The notes: generated from the sequence alone by a model not told the origin. A DNA stretch of 64,000 nt from Pontibacter aquaedesilientis (GCF_014773225.1 NZ_JACXAJ010000002.1:496001-560000), one strand, 5' to 3'; positions 42,631 to 51,670 are shown, numbered from the stretch's first letter. Made by a program: numbers and translations.

Positions 42631-43494
42631 TTATTTGGATTGTCCGGTTCCAGTGCTGAGGAACTGAACCGGTAAGGTTAACTCCGTTGCTACTGGCTGT
42701 CCGTTTTTTAAAGCCGGTTCCCACTGGCCGGAAGTAGCCTTTACGGCAGCCATGGCGGCTTCCGACAGTTTGGCCAGAATAGCCTTGTTCTGCAACTGGA
42801 AGGTGGAGGCATCCATATAATCCAATTCAGAGCCAGGACCAACCGCTTTTTTAAGCTTGGTGTTTTCCAGTTTCAGCTTTGATACGCTGCCGTCCGGCTC
42901 CACAGTAAACTTCACTATAACGCGGGCATTCAGGTTTTCTTGTCTGGCCTCGGCCGGCAGTGTGAGGTGCTCCATCATGGTTTGTTGCATGGCTTCCTGA
43001 CCTCCTTTGAATTGCGGCATGCGGTTAGCTTTTTCGATGGCGGCTTTTCTATCCGCCTCTGTCATGGCAAACCGAAGTGGCAAGGTATAGCGCACCCGCA
43101 CGGCTTTGCCGCTCTGGCGACCAGCTGTCCATTGGCCGCTCATCATTTTCACGACCCGCATGGCTTCTTCATCGGTGCCATGGCCAAGCGATTTAACGGT
43201 TTGGATTTCCTGTATAGTGCCGTCTTTCTCCACCACAAAGCTCACCACTACCAAACCTTCTATGCCATTCTCAATGGCTGCTTTAGGGTATTTTATGTTC
43301 GTTCCGAGAAATTTCAACATTTCCCCTTCCCCGCCTTCGAATTGAGGCATCTGCTCAACATAGGTATAGGGCTTGTTTTGTTCTGTGGCAGTTGATAATT
43401 TTTGTGCGAATGACGGGGTTTGTGAACCTAGAGCCAAGGCCAATGCCAACATCGGAGCGGCCAGCATGCTTTTTTTGATGTTTTTGTTTTTCAT
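42631..43494 (-). CDS. Protein with two TonB C-terminal domains
   Basis: A 287-residue exported protein. The signal peptide is MKNKNIKKSMLAAPMLALAL with cleavage near SFAQK. It has two TonB_C-like units: about 45-145 (YVEQMPQFEGGEGEMLKFLG, GIEGLVVVSFVVEKDGTI) and about 158-282 (RMPQFKGGQEAM, NARVIVKFTVEPDGS). The second unit is more divergent. No N-terminal TM anchor remains, so it is unlikely to transmit energy like classical TonB. The first unit closely copies the C-terminus of the M56 protein encoded upstream, indicating local duplication. It probably shares the regulation of the blaI-M56 unit, but a 92-bp gap separates them. Confidence 0.85.
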   Translation of the reverse strand: MKNKNIKKSMLAAPMLALALALGSQTPSFAQKLSTATEQNKPYTYVEQMPQFEGGEGEMLKFLGTNIKYPKAAIENGIEGLVVVSFVVEKDGTIQEIQTVKSLGHGTDEEAMRVVKMMSGQWTAGRQSGKAVRVRYTLPLRFAMTEADRKAAIEKANRMPQFKGGQEAMQQTMMEHLTLPAEARQENLNARVIVKFTVEPDGSVSKLKLENTKLKKAVGPGSELDYMDASTFQLQNKAILAKLSEAAMAAVKATSGQWEPALKNGQPVATELTLPVQFLSTGTGQSK

Positions 43495-43586
43495 GAGAGG
43501 TGAGTTTTATGGTTTGAAAAGGCAATACGGTTCTGTTCCAGCTTATTCGGCTGGATTAATCAGGGAAAAGAAAGTATAGGGTGTTG

Positions 43587-45020
43587 TTATTTTATGGCAA
43601 ACCGGATGGGCAAGGTGTAACGGACCGGTACAGCTTTGCCGTTTTGCTTTCCGGCAATCCACTGGCCGTTCATTGTTTCAACTACCCGAACGGCCTCACG
43701 GTCGAGGTCATCATGCAATTTCTTTAGCACAGCGATATCGTACAGGCTGCCATCCGTATCCACAACGAAACTCACCACAACAAGCCCTTCCATTCCAGCT
43801 TCCTGTGCAGTTTTAGGGTACTTGATGTTAGTGCCCAGAAACTTCAGCATTTCTACTTCTCCTCCTTTGAACTCGGGCATTTGTTCTACATAGGTATAAG
43901 GCCTTGCTTTTTCATTGGGAGAAACGACTGCTTCTCCCGACTCGGAATTTTCTATTTCTCTTTCAGGATTGGAAACTGGTGTTGACTTTTCAGGTATGGA
44001 CGGTGCTGTCCTTGTACCTGCTGTACTCTTGCTTTCTGAATCTATGGAAGGTATAGCAGCCGCTTTATGAGCCGGTACATTTTCCATAGCTTCGTTCAAT
44101 GAGGCAGGTTTAGCTAAGGTAGTAGCGATATCGGCGCGAACCCTATTATTGGAGAATGCAACCAGTAACACTAACAACAATGGAAGTACCAGCAGTGAGC
44201 GCATCATGCTGCCTTGGCGACCGTGCTGCTGCAGCATGTGCAGGCGTCGGAACACCTGCGGCTTCTGGAAATAACTGCCTACCGGTATACCTGTTGTGTA
44301 GAGTACTTCTTTAGCTAAAAGAGAGCTGTATTCATTGGCCTGAAAATCGGACAGTACCTCGGCGTCTGCCTGATACTCATGTACGTCACGCAGCTCTTCC
44401 TTCAGCAACCAAACCAACGGGTTGAACCAGAGTAGGGCCGTCAGGACTTCGTAATACAGAATGTCGTAGGTATGGCGCAGGCGCACATGGGCCAGTTCAT
44501 GGGCCAGTATCTGGTGCTGCTCTTTTTCGGTTAGGTGTGGCTGTCGGCTCAGGAAAACATAGTGGAGGAAGGCAAATGTAGGAGAGTGGCCTTCTGTCTG
44601 CAAAACTGATGCTTCTGTTCCATTATCCTCCAACGGTACTGATACGGCTGCCAGCCTTTGTATTTGCAGCAGCTGCCAAGCCAGCCTGCCCCACATTATC
44701 AGGCTCACCAAGGTATAGAGTCCAATCAGCACAACCGCAAGTGGCAGCGAGTCCGTCGCCCCAGGTCCCGATTCGCTATGCCCTATTACGGCGACTTCCG
44801 GCAGCTGAAAAGTAGGTATAGCTGCTGCCACCGGCAGCGCATCAGCCAAGGGCAAAGGCAAACGGATCAGGGGAGCAGCCAAAGCCACAGCCGGTGCCAG
44901 CAGCAGGAACAAGCGGTTGTAGCGCAGGCTAGGCTGCTTACGCAGCAGCAGCACATAAAACAGGTATAGCATCAGCAGACCGAGGCCTGACTGTAGCAAA
45001 TAATTAACGGTCGTTTCCAT
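43587..45020 (-). CDS. M56 (BlaR1/MecR1-like) membrane metallopeptidase with TonB C-terminal domain
   Basis: A 477-residue inner-membrane protein. Four membrane segments are seen (about 8-26, 36-53, 93-118, 258-275). The peptidase motif HELAH (174-178, in QILAHELAHVRLRH) and the downstream EYQAD (about 219-223) match M56 sensors, which cleave their partner repressor. Instead of a penicillin-binding domain, the periplasmic part has a low-complexity linker (about 300-380) and a TonB_C domain (about 385-477: YVEQMPEFKGG, GMEGLVVVSFVVDTDGSL). Its start overlaps the BlaI-type gene by 17 bases, so the two are coupled. It probably senses an envelope signal rather than beta-lactam. Confidence 0.9.
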   Translation of the reverse strand: METTVNYLLQSGLGLLMLYLFYVLLLRKQPSLRYNRLFLLLAPAVALAAPLIRLPLPLADALPVAAAIPTFQLPEVAVIGHSESGPGATDSLPLAVVLIGLYTLVSLIMWGRLAWQLLQIQRLAAVSVPLEDNGTEASVLQTEGHSPTFAFLHYVFLSRQPHLTEKEQHQILAHELAHVRLRHTYDILYYEVLTALLWFNPLVWLLKEELRDVHEYQADAEVLSDFQANEYSSLLAKEVLYTTGIPVGSYFQKPQVFRRLHMLQQHGRQGSMMRSLLVLPLLLVLLVAFSNNRVRADIATTLAKPASLNEAMENVPAHKAAAIPSIDSESKSTAGTRTAPSIPEKSTPVSNPEREIENSESGEAVVSPNEKARPYTYVEQMPEFKGGEVEMLKFLGTNIKYPKTAQEAGMEGLVVVSFVVDTDGSLYDIAVLKKLHDDLDREAVRVVETMNGQWIAGKQNGKAVPVRYTLPIRFAIK

Positions 45021-45396
45021 CGGGCTGGTCCTCTTCTTTTAAGTCATCTTTTACATGGCGTAGCAGCTGATCGAGCTCCTTTACATCCAGGTTGTTGTCT
45101 TTGGCAAAAAAGGAAACCAGTTTCTCGAAAGAGCCTCCAAAGTAGCCGCTCATAAAGTTTTTCAAAAAGAAACTCTTGTACTTGTCCTCAGCCACTAGGG
45201 GGAAGTACTCATGTGACTTGCCGAAAGCGGTGTAGCCCACAAAGCCCTTCTTCTCTAGAATCCGGACGATGGTTGAAACCGTGTTATAGGCTGGCTTGGG
45301 TTCAGGCATCTGTTCGATAATATCTTTCACGAAACCTTTTTCCAGCTTCCAGAGAATCTGCATGATCTCTTCTTCGGCTTTGGTGAGCTCTTTCAT
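45004..45396 (-). CDS. BlaI/MecI-family transcriptional repressor
   Basis: A 130-residue winged-helix regulator. LTKAEEEIMQILWKLEKGFV (about 4-23) and AYNTVSTIVRILEKKGFVGY (about 36-55) form the DNA-binding domain, the latter holding the recognition helix. A C-terminal dimerisation helix pair follows (about 70-120, ending in a highly acidic tail). In the family, the repressor is cleaved by the partner M56 peptidase after a signal. It overlaps that gene by 17 bases. Two matching palindromes upstream (45430-45467) are probably its own operator, giving autoregulation of the unit. Confidence 0.94.
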   Translation of the reverse strand: MKELTKAEEEIMQILWKLEKGFVKDIIEQMPEPKPAYNTVSTIVRILEKKGFVGYTAFGKSHEYFPLVAEDKYKSFFLKNFMSGYFGGSFEKLVSFFAKDNNLDVKELDQLLRHVKDDLKEEDQPDGNDR

Positions 45397-45429
45397 AGGC
45401 GGTGTATCAGTTTGATAGAATAAATATAT

Positions 45430-45467
45430 AACTAAATACTTAGTTTATAAACTAAATACTTAGTTTA
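45430..45467 (-). promoter_or_regulatory. Double BlaI-type operator
   Basis: Two palindromes of the form AACTAA-N4-TTAGTT lie 20 bp apart, centre to centre (two helical turns), at 45430-45445 and 45450-45465. The distal copy extends to TAAACTAA-N4-TTAGTTTA (45448-45467). Both have ATAC in the middle. They begin 34 bases before the repressor start, in the expected promoter position. Confidence 0.75.
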
Positions 45468-45492
45468 TTCTGAAATAAATTGATGGACAATA

Positions 45493-45523
45493 AAAAAAGG
45501 CTCCCCGATCGGGGAGCCTTTTC
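45493..45523. terminator. Terminator after the SusD-like gene
   Basis: A perfect palindrome centred on GATC: AAGGCTCCCC and GGGGAGCCTT arms with A-rich and T-rich flanks. It lies about 20 bases past the SusD-like stop (minus strand) and upstream of the blaI operators. Confidence 0.9.
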
Positions 45524-45543
45524 ATATATAGGTCAGTTCTGGC

Positions 45544-46917
45544 TTAGTAACCAGGGTTCTGAGTCAAGCTTGGGTTAACCTCTATCTGCTGCAGCGGAAT
45601 AGGCCACAGGTTACGGAAGTCAGTGCCTGTATCAGGGCAGAAGCCAAGTAGCGTACAAGTCAGGTTGTAACGCTTCAGGTCCATGAAACGAAGGCCTTCA
45701 CCTACGAACTCCAAACGACGCTGCTCCAGGATCTCTGTCAGTGCCTGTGCGTTTGTCAGCGCCAAAAGTGGAGCAAGTCCGGCTCTTGTTCTGATCATGT
45801 TGATATCAGCCAGCACCTGTGGGGCAACCGGAAGGACATTATTTCCTCCGCTCGCTGTCATCCTTACTGCGGCCTCTGCTCTGATCAGGTACATTTCAGC
45901 CAGACGGATAACCATTACGTTATCGGCGTTGTTGGCGATGTCCTCATATTTGAGCAAACGCATGCGGTTGTTCTGGATACGGGTAGTTGCTTCAAACCTC
46001 TTGTCACCCTTTTGTCCCGAAGCCGACAGTGCGTTGTAGGCACCGGATCGCAGGTAGAATTTCTGCCCGGCAGATGTCGGGTCAGATGCCGTACCCAAGC
46101 CATTGGCATCGTTTAGGGTGAAGTCCACTTCAAAAATGGACTCTGCGTTACCCTCTGTCGTGAAAAGCTCAGCGAAGTTAGGCAGCAACGAAGACTCGCC
46201 ATTCACAATCACCTGGTTGGCTTTTGCGAATGCCTGCTCATTGTTACCACGCTGCAACTGTACACGAGCCTGAAGTGCGATAGCAGCTTCGGCTGTAGCT
46301 CGTCTCGGGTTCGATCCGCCGGCAGCGCTCAGCATAGTTTCAGCCTTCTGCAAGTCAGAAAGCACCGCATTGTATACCTCAGCTACCGGAGTTCTGCCCA
46401 AAGACTGAATCTCAGCAATTGTAGTAGTAGGAGCCAGCACCACCGGTACAGCACCGAAAACTTTCACAAGGTCGAAGTGAACCAGTGCCCGAAGGAACAT
46501 CATCTCGCCTTTGATCTGGTTGCGCTGTGCATCTGTGATGTTGGTCAGACGGTCCGCATCGCGCAGCACAATGTTCGCGCGGTTAATGGCGCTATACATG
46601 GTTGCCCAAGTGCTTGAAATCTGCAGGTTGGACGCGTTGATACGGCGACCAGACACTTCACGGTCAGTTGTGAAGGTACCTGAATGGAACAGGTTATCAG
46701 CATACACATCCTGATAAAGCAGGTAACGCATGCCATAGTAGTTCGAGGACTGGATGATGCTATAGGCACCCAGGGCAGAACGGTTAAGGGTGGTAAAGTC
46801 AATTACAGCGCCTTCTGCCTCAATTGCTGTAGTTGGTTCAACGTCTAGCACATCGTTACAGCTGGTAAAGGTTCCCAGGCCGAGTGCTGCTAATAGTATA
46901 ATCGAATATTTTTTCAT
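45544..46917 (-). CDS. SusD/RagB-family outer-membrane lipoprotein
   Basis: A 457-residue surface lipoprotein. The signal peptide MKKYSIILLAALGLGTFTSC ends in a lipobox with Cys20. SusD-like helices hold TPR-type repeats (for example GEMMFLRALVHFDLVKVFGA, about 135-154; ATAEAAIALQARVQLQRGNN, about 203-222). The C-terminal RagB part has VMVIRLAEMYLIRAEAAVRM (about 331-350) and ILEQRRLEFVGEGLRFMDLK (about 391-410). It binds a nutrient, usually a glycan or peptide, and acts as the lid of the SusC channel. It begins 21 bases after the SusC-like gene. No glycoside hydrolase or peptidase gene is attached. Confidence 0.94.
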   Translation of the reverse strand: MKKYSIILLAALGLGTFTSCNDVLDVEPTTAIEAEGAVIDFTTLNRSALGAYSIIQSSNYYGMRYLLYQDVYADNLFHSGTFTTDREVSGRRINASNLQISSTWATMYSAINRANIVLRDADRLTNITDAQRNQIKGEMMFLRALVHFDLVKVFGAVPVVLAPTTTIAEIQSLGRTPVAEVYNAVLSDLQKAETMLSAAGGSNPRRATAEAAIALQARVQLQRGNNEQAFAKANQVIVNGESSLLPNFAELFTTEGNAESIFEVDFTLNDANGLGTASDPTSAGQKFYLRSGAYNALSASGQKGDKRFEATTRIQNNRMRLLKYEDIANNADNVMVIRLAEMYLIRAEAAVRMTASGGNNVLPVAPQVLADINMIRTRAGLAPLLALTNAQALTEILEQRRLEFVGEGLRFMDLKRYNLTCTLLGFCPDTGTDFRNLWPIPLQQIEVNPSLTQNPGY

Positions 46918-46938
46918 GATTGCTTTTCCTTTTGCTCG

Positions 46939-49900
46939 TTAGAAACCTACGTTAACACCAAAAGTGATTGTGCGTGCCTGCGGGAATGTGTAGAAGTCAA
47001 CGCCAAGGGTTGTATTGGAAGTACCGGCGAAGTTAACTTCAGGGTCAAAGCCAGGGTAGTCTGTGAATGTAAACAGGTTCTGGGCTTGTGCGTACACACG
47101 CAGACTTCTCATCTTCATGCGCTCAGTCAATGATGTTGGCAAGGTATAGCCAAGGATCACGTTCTTGAAACGCAGGTAAGAGCCGTCGTAAATAAATCTG
47201 TCAGAGTTGCTACGGTTGTTGTTGTTCAAATCGTCTACAGTCGCTCTAGGTACGTTCGTCACGTCACCTTCTTGCTGCCAGCGGTCTCTAACAAGGCCCA
47301 GCATGTTGTCATCCAGGAAGTCGTTGCCGAGGTGCTGCTGATACTGGGAAGCAGGGTTGGCGATATCGTTGCCCTGAGAGAACTGCATGAAAACGTTCAG
47401 ATCGAATCCTTTGAAGCGGAAGTTGTTGGTGAAACCACCCACGAACTTAGGCTGAGCGCTACCGATAATGGTCAGGTCGTCATCTGTGATCACGCCGTCA
47501 CCGTTTACATCCACAAACTTCACGTCACCAGCCTGTGTGCCTTGTGCCTGGATAGTAGATGGAATCTCATCCGTTGTGCTGTATACGCCATTTGTCTTGA
47601 AACCGTAGAACGTACCGATAGGCTGTCCTTCACGCAATACAAGTGAGTTACCACCGAAACCGTAGAAAATGTCCTGTCCTTCATAAAGCTCCAGCACCTT
47701 GTTTCTGTTGAAAGAGATGTTGAAATCAGACGTCCAGTTAAAGCCATTGTCTCTGTTGTCGATGTTCACCGTGTTCAGGGCAAGTTCAAGACCTTTGTTC
47801 TCGATAGAACCGATGTTAGACTGGTAGCTGCCAAAACCGTTCTGAGTCGGGATAGGGCGGGCAAACAACAGGTCGTTTGTCTTCTTGATGTAGTAGTCAA
47901 CGGCCAGGTTCACGCGGTTGTTGATGAAACCGAAGTCAGCACCAACGTTGAACTGCTGCGTCTCTTCCCACTTCAAGTCCGGGTTAGGGATTTGAGTAAG
48001 GCCGATGCCTGGCTGATCCAGGTAGTTAGATCCTGAGTAAAGCGCCAGGTAGGCGAAGTCACCAAATGATTGGTTACCCGTGATACCGTATGAAGCACGC
48101 AGCTTCAGTTCGCTCATAAAGTCAAGGCCAGACATAAAGTCTTCTTCGATCACTCTCCAGCCAGCTGAAATGGATGGGAAGTAACCAAAGCGGTTTTCGT
48201 CACCGAAACGGGTAGAACCATCCGCACGGAAGTTAAGGCCCAACAGGTATCTGTCTTTGAAGTTGTAGTTTACACGACCGAAGTAAGAAAGCAGAGCGCT
48301 TTCGATCAACGTGTTAGAACCTTCGTTCACGCGGGCTGCACTGGCAATGTAACGGAAGCGCTCACCAGGGAAACCCACACCTGTTACGAAGGCCGAACGG
48401 CGCTTGTCCTGTTCTGTACTTACACCGAACACACTGGAGATGCTGTGCACGTCGTTGAAGGTCTTGTTGTAGCTGGCAGTAGACTCAAGCAAAAGCTTGG
48501 TAACGGTAGCCGTGGCGTTTGTGCCTGAACCACCAACTGCTGTGGCAAAAGAGCCAGGGTAGTTGGTTGGCGTATAGCGGCGCTCATCCACGTTCAGGGC
48601 GTCAATACCACCTTTTACTTGCACATCAAGGCCTGGCAGGATCGTGTAACGGGCAAATGCGTTACCGATCGCACGCAGGTTCTGCGTCAGGTCGTCGTTC
48701 TCAGTTCCTTCCGCCACCGGGTTGGTGTAGAAGTAGTTAGGACGCGTGTATTGCTTTGTAGCCTCGTCAAAATAAATAGGCCAGATCGGAGAAGCAGCCA
48801 GTGAGTTGGCAAACGGACCGTACAGGGTGTTGTCACTCACGATACGGTTGTTGTCAGAGCGGCTCAGCTGTACGCTTGTGCCGATTGTCATCTTGTCGTT
48901 CACCTGGTGGTCCAGGTTCAGACGAGTAGAGAAGCGCTCGTAACGGCTACCGATTACGATACCTTTCTGGTCAAAATAGCTACCTGACAGGTAGTATCTT
49001 GTCTTGGCATCGCCACCGCTAAGTGAGATCTCGTAGTTAGAGATACCCGCGTTTCTGGTAACAGCGTCAATCCAGTCCGTATCAGTCGGCTCGAAATCAA
49101 GACCACCGTAGTACCAGTCTGTAAAATCTTCGAATGTTGCGTCCGGAGCAAAGTAACCATCGTTTACATAGGCTTCCAGCATGATTTCCTTATACTCATC
49201 AGCTCTCAGGAAGTCAGGCTTTTTCCACATGCTCTGTGTACCTGTGTAGGCGTTGAAATTGATCTGCGTTTTCTTGGCAGAGCCACGCTTGGTTGTGATG
49301 AGTACCACACCGTTGGCAGCACGCGAACCGTAGATAGCCGCAGCCGAGGCGTCTTTCAGAACGTCGATTGACTCGATGTCGTTCGGGTTCAGGTCAGACA
49401 CCGCGTTCACGGACTGGCCACCGTAGCCCAGCTGCGAGTAGTCACCAGAAGTAAGCGGCACGCCGTCTACTACATAAAGTGGCTGGTTGCTGGCAGAGAT
49501 AGACGAAGAACCACGTACACGCACGCTGATACCACCACCTGGCGTACCAGAGTTCTGTGAAATCTGCACACCGGCCGCACGACCCTGCAGGGCCTGGTCA
49601 ACGCCAACTACTGGTAGGTTTTTGATGGTTTCGGAAGTTACTTTGGCTGTTGCGCCCGTTACCTCGCGACGCTCCTGCGTACCGTAACCCACTACCACTA
49701 CCTCACTTAATTGTTTCTCGTCGGTAGCCAGCTGCACGTTGATGCTCGTACGTCCGCCAACCGCGATTTCCTGTCTTGTCATACCAATGAAAGAGAACAC
49801 GAGCGTCGCATTCGGTTTCACAGAAATGGTATATTCACCATTGATGCCTGTTGTTGCACCGTTGGTAGTGCCGCGCTCCAGTACGGTAACGCCTGGCAGG

Positions 49901-50013
49901 GCAGAGCCGTCGGAGGCTGCTGTCACTCTACCGGATACAGTTTGAGTCTGCGCCCACACACTGCTAACCAGCGCCAGGACTAAAAAGAAGCTCAAGAGTA
50001 CACTCTTCCTCAT
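46939..50013 (-). CDS. SusC/RagA-family TonB-dependent outer-membrane transporter
   Basis: A 1024-residue outer-membrane beta-barrel that imports large nutrients using TonB energy. The signal peptide is MRKSVLLSFFLVLALVSSVW, cleaved near AQ. Residues about 22-105 form the carboxypeptidase-regulatory-like domain (VSGRVTAASDGSALPGVTV). The plug follows with QLSEVVVVGYGTQERREVTG (about 97-116), GVQISQNSGTPGGGISVRVR and the SusC-specific INDIESIDVLKDASAAAIYGSRAANG-type stretch near 200-230. The barrel ends with ITFGVNVGF, the expected terminal aromatic. It is complete. A TAGATTTG box lies about 100 bases upstream. Confidence 0.95.
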   Translation of the reverse strand: MRKSVLLSFFLVLALVSSVWAQTQTVSGRVTAASDGSALPGVTVLERGTTNGATTGINGEYTISVKPNATLVFSFIGMTRQEIAVGGRTSINVQLATDEKQLSEVVVVGYGTQERREVTGATAKVTSETIKNLPVVGVDQALQGRAAGVQISQNSGTPGGGISVRVRGSSSISASNQPLYVVDGVPLTSGDYSQLGYGGQSVNAVSDLNPNDIESIDVLKDASAAAIYGSRAANGVVLITTKRGSAKKTQINFNAYTGTQSMWKKPDFLRADEYKEIMLEAYVNDGYFAPDATFEDFTDWYYGGLDFEPTDTDWIDAVTRNAGISNYEISLSGGDAKTRYYLSGSYFDQKGIVIGSRYERFSTRLNLDHQVNDKMTIGTSVQLSRSDNNRIVSDNTLYGPFANSLAASPIWPIYFDEATKQYTRPNYFYTNPVAEGTENDDLTQNLRAIGNAFARYTILPGLDVQVKGGIDALNVDERRYTPTNYPGSFATAVGGSGTNATATVTKLLLESTASYNKTFNDVHSISSVFGVSTEQDKRRSAFVTGVGFPGERFRYIASAARVNEGSNTLIESALLSYFGRVNYNFKDRYLLGLNFRADGSTRFGDENRFGYFPSISAGWRVIEEDFMSGLDFMSELKLRASYGITGNQSFGDFAYLALYSGSNYLDQPGIGLTQIPNPDLKWEETQQFNVGADFGFINNRVNLAVDYYIKKTNDLLFARPIPTQNGFGSYQSNIGSIENKGLELALNTVNIDNRDNGFNWTSDFNISFNRNKVLELYEGQDIFYGFGGNSLVLREGQPIGTFYGFKTNGVYSTTDEIPSTIQAQGTQAGDVKFVDVNGDGVITDDDLTIIGSAQPKFVGGFTNNFRFKGFDLNVFMQFSQGNDIANPASQYQQHLGNDFLDDNMLGLVRDRWQQEGDVTNVPRATVDDLNNNNRSNSDRFIYDGSYLRFKNVILGYTLPTSLTERMKMRSLRVYAQAQNLFTFTDYPGFDPEVNFAGTSNTTLGVDFYTFPQARTITFGVNVGF

Positions 50014-50422
50014 AGTAGTTTGAATTTGATTAAAAAAATTGTTTAAAATAAAAGGGAATTTAACTGTCAGGTTCTCAAAGAGAGCCGCTAAAGCCCATCA
50101 CTCACTTTGGCAAATCTAAGAAAAAATGAAACACGGTTTATTAAATATCTGAGTTTTGTAATAGATGGACAAACAGAGGAATAACACATTGCCTGTGAAT
50201 AGGTTTTAGCGGTAAAGGATTTTATTGCCTCCAAACAACGCTGGTTCAAAAAGCTTGATGGTGCGCAATGCTGTTGTTTTCAAGATATGGTAGCTGGATT
50301 TGAGTCCTTTGGCCCGGTTTGGGTTATTCAGTATACTGTTTAATTAAGATGAAGTTGCGGAATGCCGGTGTCGGGCCAGTTGAAAAATGCAGGTGCCTGT
50401 CAGTCAGACACTAAAATTTGTC
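50014..50422 (-). other. 409-bp upstream region of the SusC/SusD unit
   Basis: No gene is seen. On the minus strand the region holds a candidate -7 box TAGATTTG (50111-50118), giving a leader of about 95 bases, and a small inverted repeat (GGTTCTC...GAGAGCC, about 50071-50087) within that leader. The rest, up to the phosphatase stop at 50423, is AT-rich without recognised structure. Confidence 0.4.
50111..50118 (-). promoter_or_regulatory. Candidate -7 box (TAGATTTG) for the SusC/SusD unit
   Basis: The minus strand reads TAGATTTG, matching TAnnTTTG, about 98 bases before the SusC start. No clear -33 element was found. Confidence 0.4.
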
Positions 50423-51049
50423 TTAGGCTGTCTGTTTCTCCAGCACCGTGACGCCCAAAAAGCCGCTTCCCTCGTGCAGACTCGATTTCCAGCCCATGTC
50501 CTGCAAATACCATCGGATGAAATTATTGAGCAGACCGTGGGCCACCAGAATAACCGTTTGTTGGGTGCCGGCTTCCTGGGCCAGCAAGGCCGCACACTCC
50601 CGGGCGCGTGCCTTGGCCTGGTGGAACGTTTCGATGCCTTTGCTGTTGAATCCCAACATCCACAGGGCACGGGCACTCAGCAGCCAGAAGCGTATGGGCA
50701 GCTTGAGTAAGGGGAGGGAGAAGATCTTGCGCTCAAACTCCCGGAACTCGTGGCGGACGATCAGCTCAACATCCTCCCCGAAAATAGCCTGGGCTGTCAG
50801 TTGGGAGCGCAACAGGGTGCTGCAGTATACCTGCTTAATCTCTTGATAAGGTATAGCCTCATGCCGCATCACAAACTCCTCCACCGCTGCCGCATCGTAG
50901 TCGCTGATAAACGCGCGGGCATCGGATGCGCTAAAAAAGCCCTTTTTGGAAACCAGGGGGCGGGCATGGCGGATCAAAAAGATTTTGCTCGGTCGTTTGT
51001 GCTCTGTTGTGGTGCTGCTCAAGGTATAGGGTTGCTGATGGTATGGCAC
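50423..51049 (-). CDS. Histidine phosphatase superfamily protein (phosphoglycerate-mutase-like)
   Basis: A 208-residue cytoplasmic protein. KIFLIRHARPLVSKKGFF (about 22-39) carries the nucleophilic-His RHx motif at about 27-29. VYCSTLLRSQLTAQAIFGED (about 79-98) has the phosphate-binding Arg. The acid Glu is probably within REFERKIFS (about 107-115), and the second histidine is in VILVAHGLLNNFIRWYL (about 169-185). The RHA form (instead of RHG) is seen in divergent members. The substrate is unknown. It follows the GNAT gene with only a three-base gap, so the two may be co-transcribed. Confidence 0.85.
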   Translation of the reverse strand: MPYHQQPYTLSSTTTEHKRPSKIFLIRHARPLVSKKGFFSASDARAFISDYDAAAVEEFVMRHEAIPYQEIKQVYCSTLLRSQLTAQAIFGEDVELIVRHEFREFERKIFSLPLLKLPIRFWLLSARALWMLGFNSKGIETFHQAKARARECAALLAQEAGTQQTVILVAHGLLNNFIRWYLQDMGWKSSLHEGSGFLGVTVLEKQTA

Positions 51050-51052
51050 TGT

Positions 51053-51670
51053 TTATACGGTGCTGCGGCGCTGTAGATTTTCGGGGGTAAGTAGATCCCC
51101 AAATCGTTCCTGTCGAATGCGCTGCCACTCGGGCCGCAGGATGCTATAATAGATCGTGTCGCGCCGCCGGCCGTCCTGCATCAGGGTATGGCTGCGCAGT
51201 ATGCCTTCTTCCGTGGCCCCGGTTTTGAGCATAGCGCTCCGTGACCTTAGGTTGAGCACGTCCGTTTTCTGCTCTACACGCTCATACTGCAGTACCTCAA
51301 ACGCATAGGAGAAGAGCAGGAACTTTACCTGCTTGTTCATGCCAGTACCCCGGAAATCCCTCCCCAGCCAAGTCCAGCCGATCTCCAGCCGCTTGTCCCG
51401 GTCCGAAATGTTGCCGAATGCAGTGGAGCCTGCCAGCCTCCCGGTAGCCTTGTCGATGATCACAAAGACGTAGCGCTGCCTGCTTTTCCTGTCCTGCAGT
51501 GCCGCGTTCATCCAATCCGTCAATTCTTGTTTGTTGCCAATGCGGGTCGGCATGTAGCGCCAGATGTCCTCATCCAGGGCGATGGCCTCCAACTGGGGCA
51601 GATCATGCTCTGAGACTGGCCTGAGCAGCACCAGTTCGTTTTCAAGTACGAGGTCGTGGTCGAATTTCAT
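51053..51670 (-). CDS. GNAT N-acetyltransferase (RimJ/RimL-like)
   Basis: A 205-residue acetyltransferase from ATG 51670 (the frame stays open to 51769, but the extra 33 residues are hydrophobic and not typical of the family). MKFDHDLVLENELVLLRPVS opens a RimJ-like domain. AGSTAFGNISDRDKRLEIGW (about 78-97) is followed by GRDFRGTGMNKQVKFLLFSY (about 102-121), which contains the Q/RxxGxG/A acetyl-CoA loop in the form RGTGMN. VEQKTDVLNLRSRSAMLKTG (about 129-148) is also conserved. It acetylates an unknown amine, perhaps a protein N-terminus. It probably forms a unit with the phosphatase gene. Confidence 0.9.
   Translation of the reverse strand: MKFDHDLVLENELVLLRPVSEHDLPQLEAIALDEDIWRYMPTRIGNKQELTDWMNAALQDRKSRQRYVFVIIDKATGRLAGSTAFGNISDRDKRLEIGWTWLGRDFRGTGMNKQVKFLLFSYAFEVLQYERVEQKTDVLNLRSRSAMLKTGATEEGILRSHTLMQDGRRRDTIYYSILRPEWQRIRQERFGDLLTPENLQRRSTV

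Noticed and set aside
43587-45396. Beta-lactam resistance regulator
   Set aside because: BlaI and M56 domains are present but the sensor lacks a penicillin-binding domain and no beta-lactamase gene is near.
45430-45467. CRISPR-like repeat
   Set aside because: Only two short palindromic copies with a 4-base gap and no spacers; better explained as a repressor operator.
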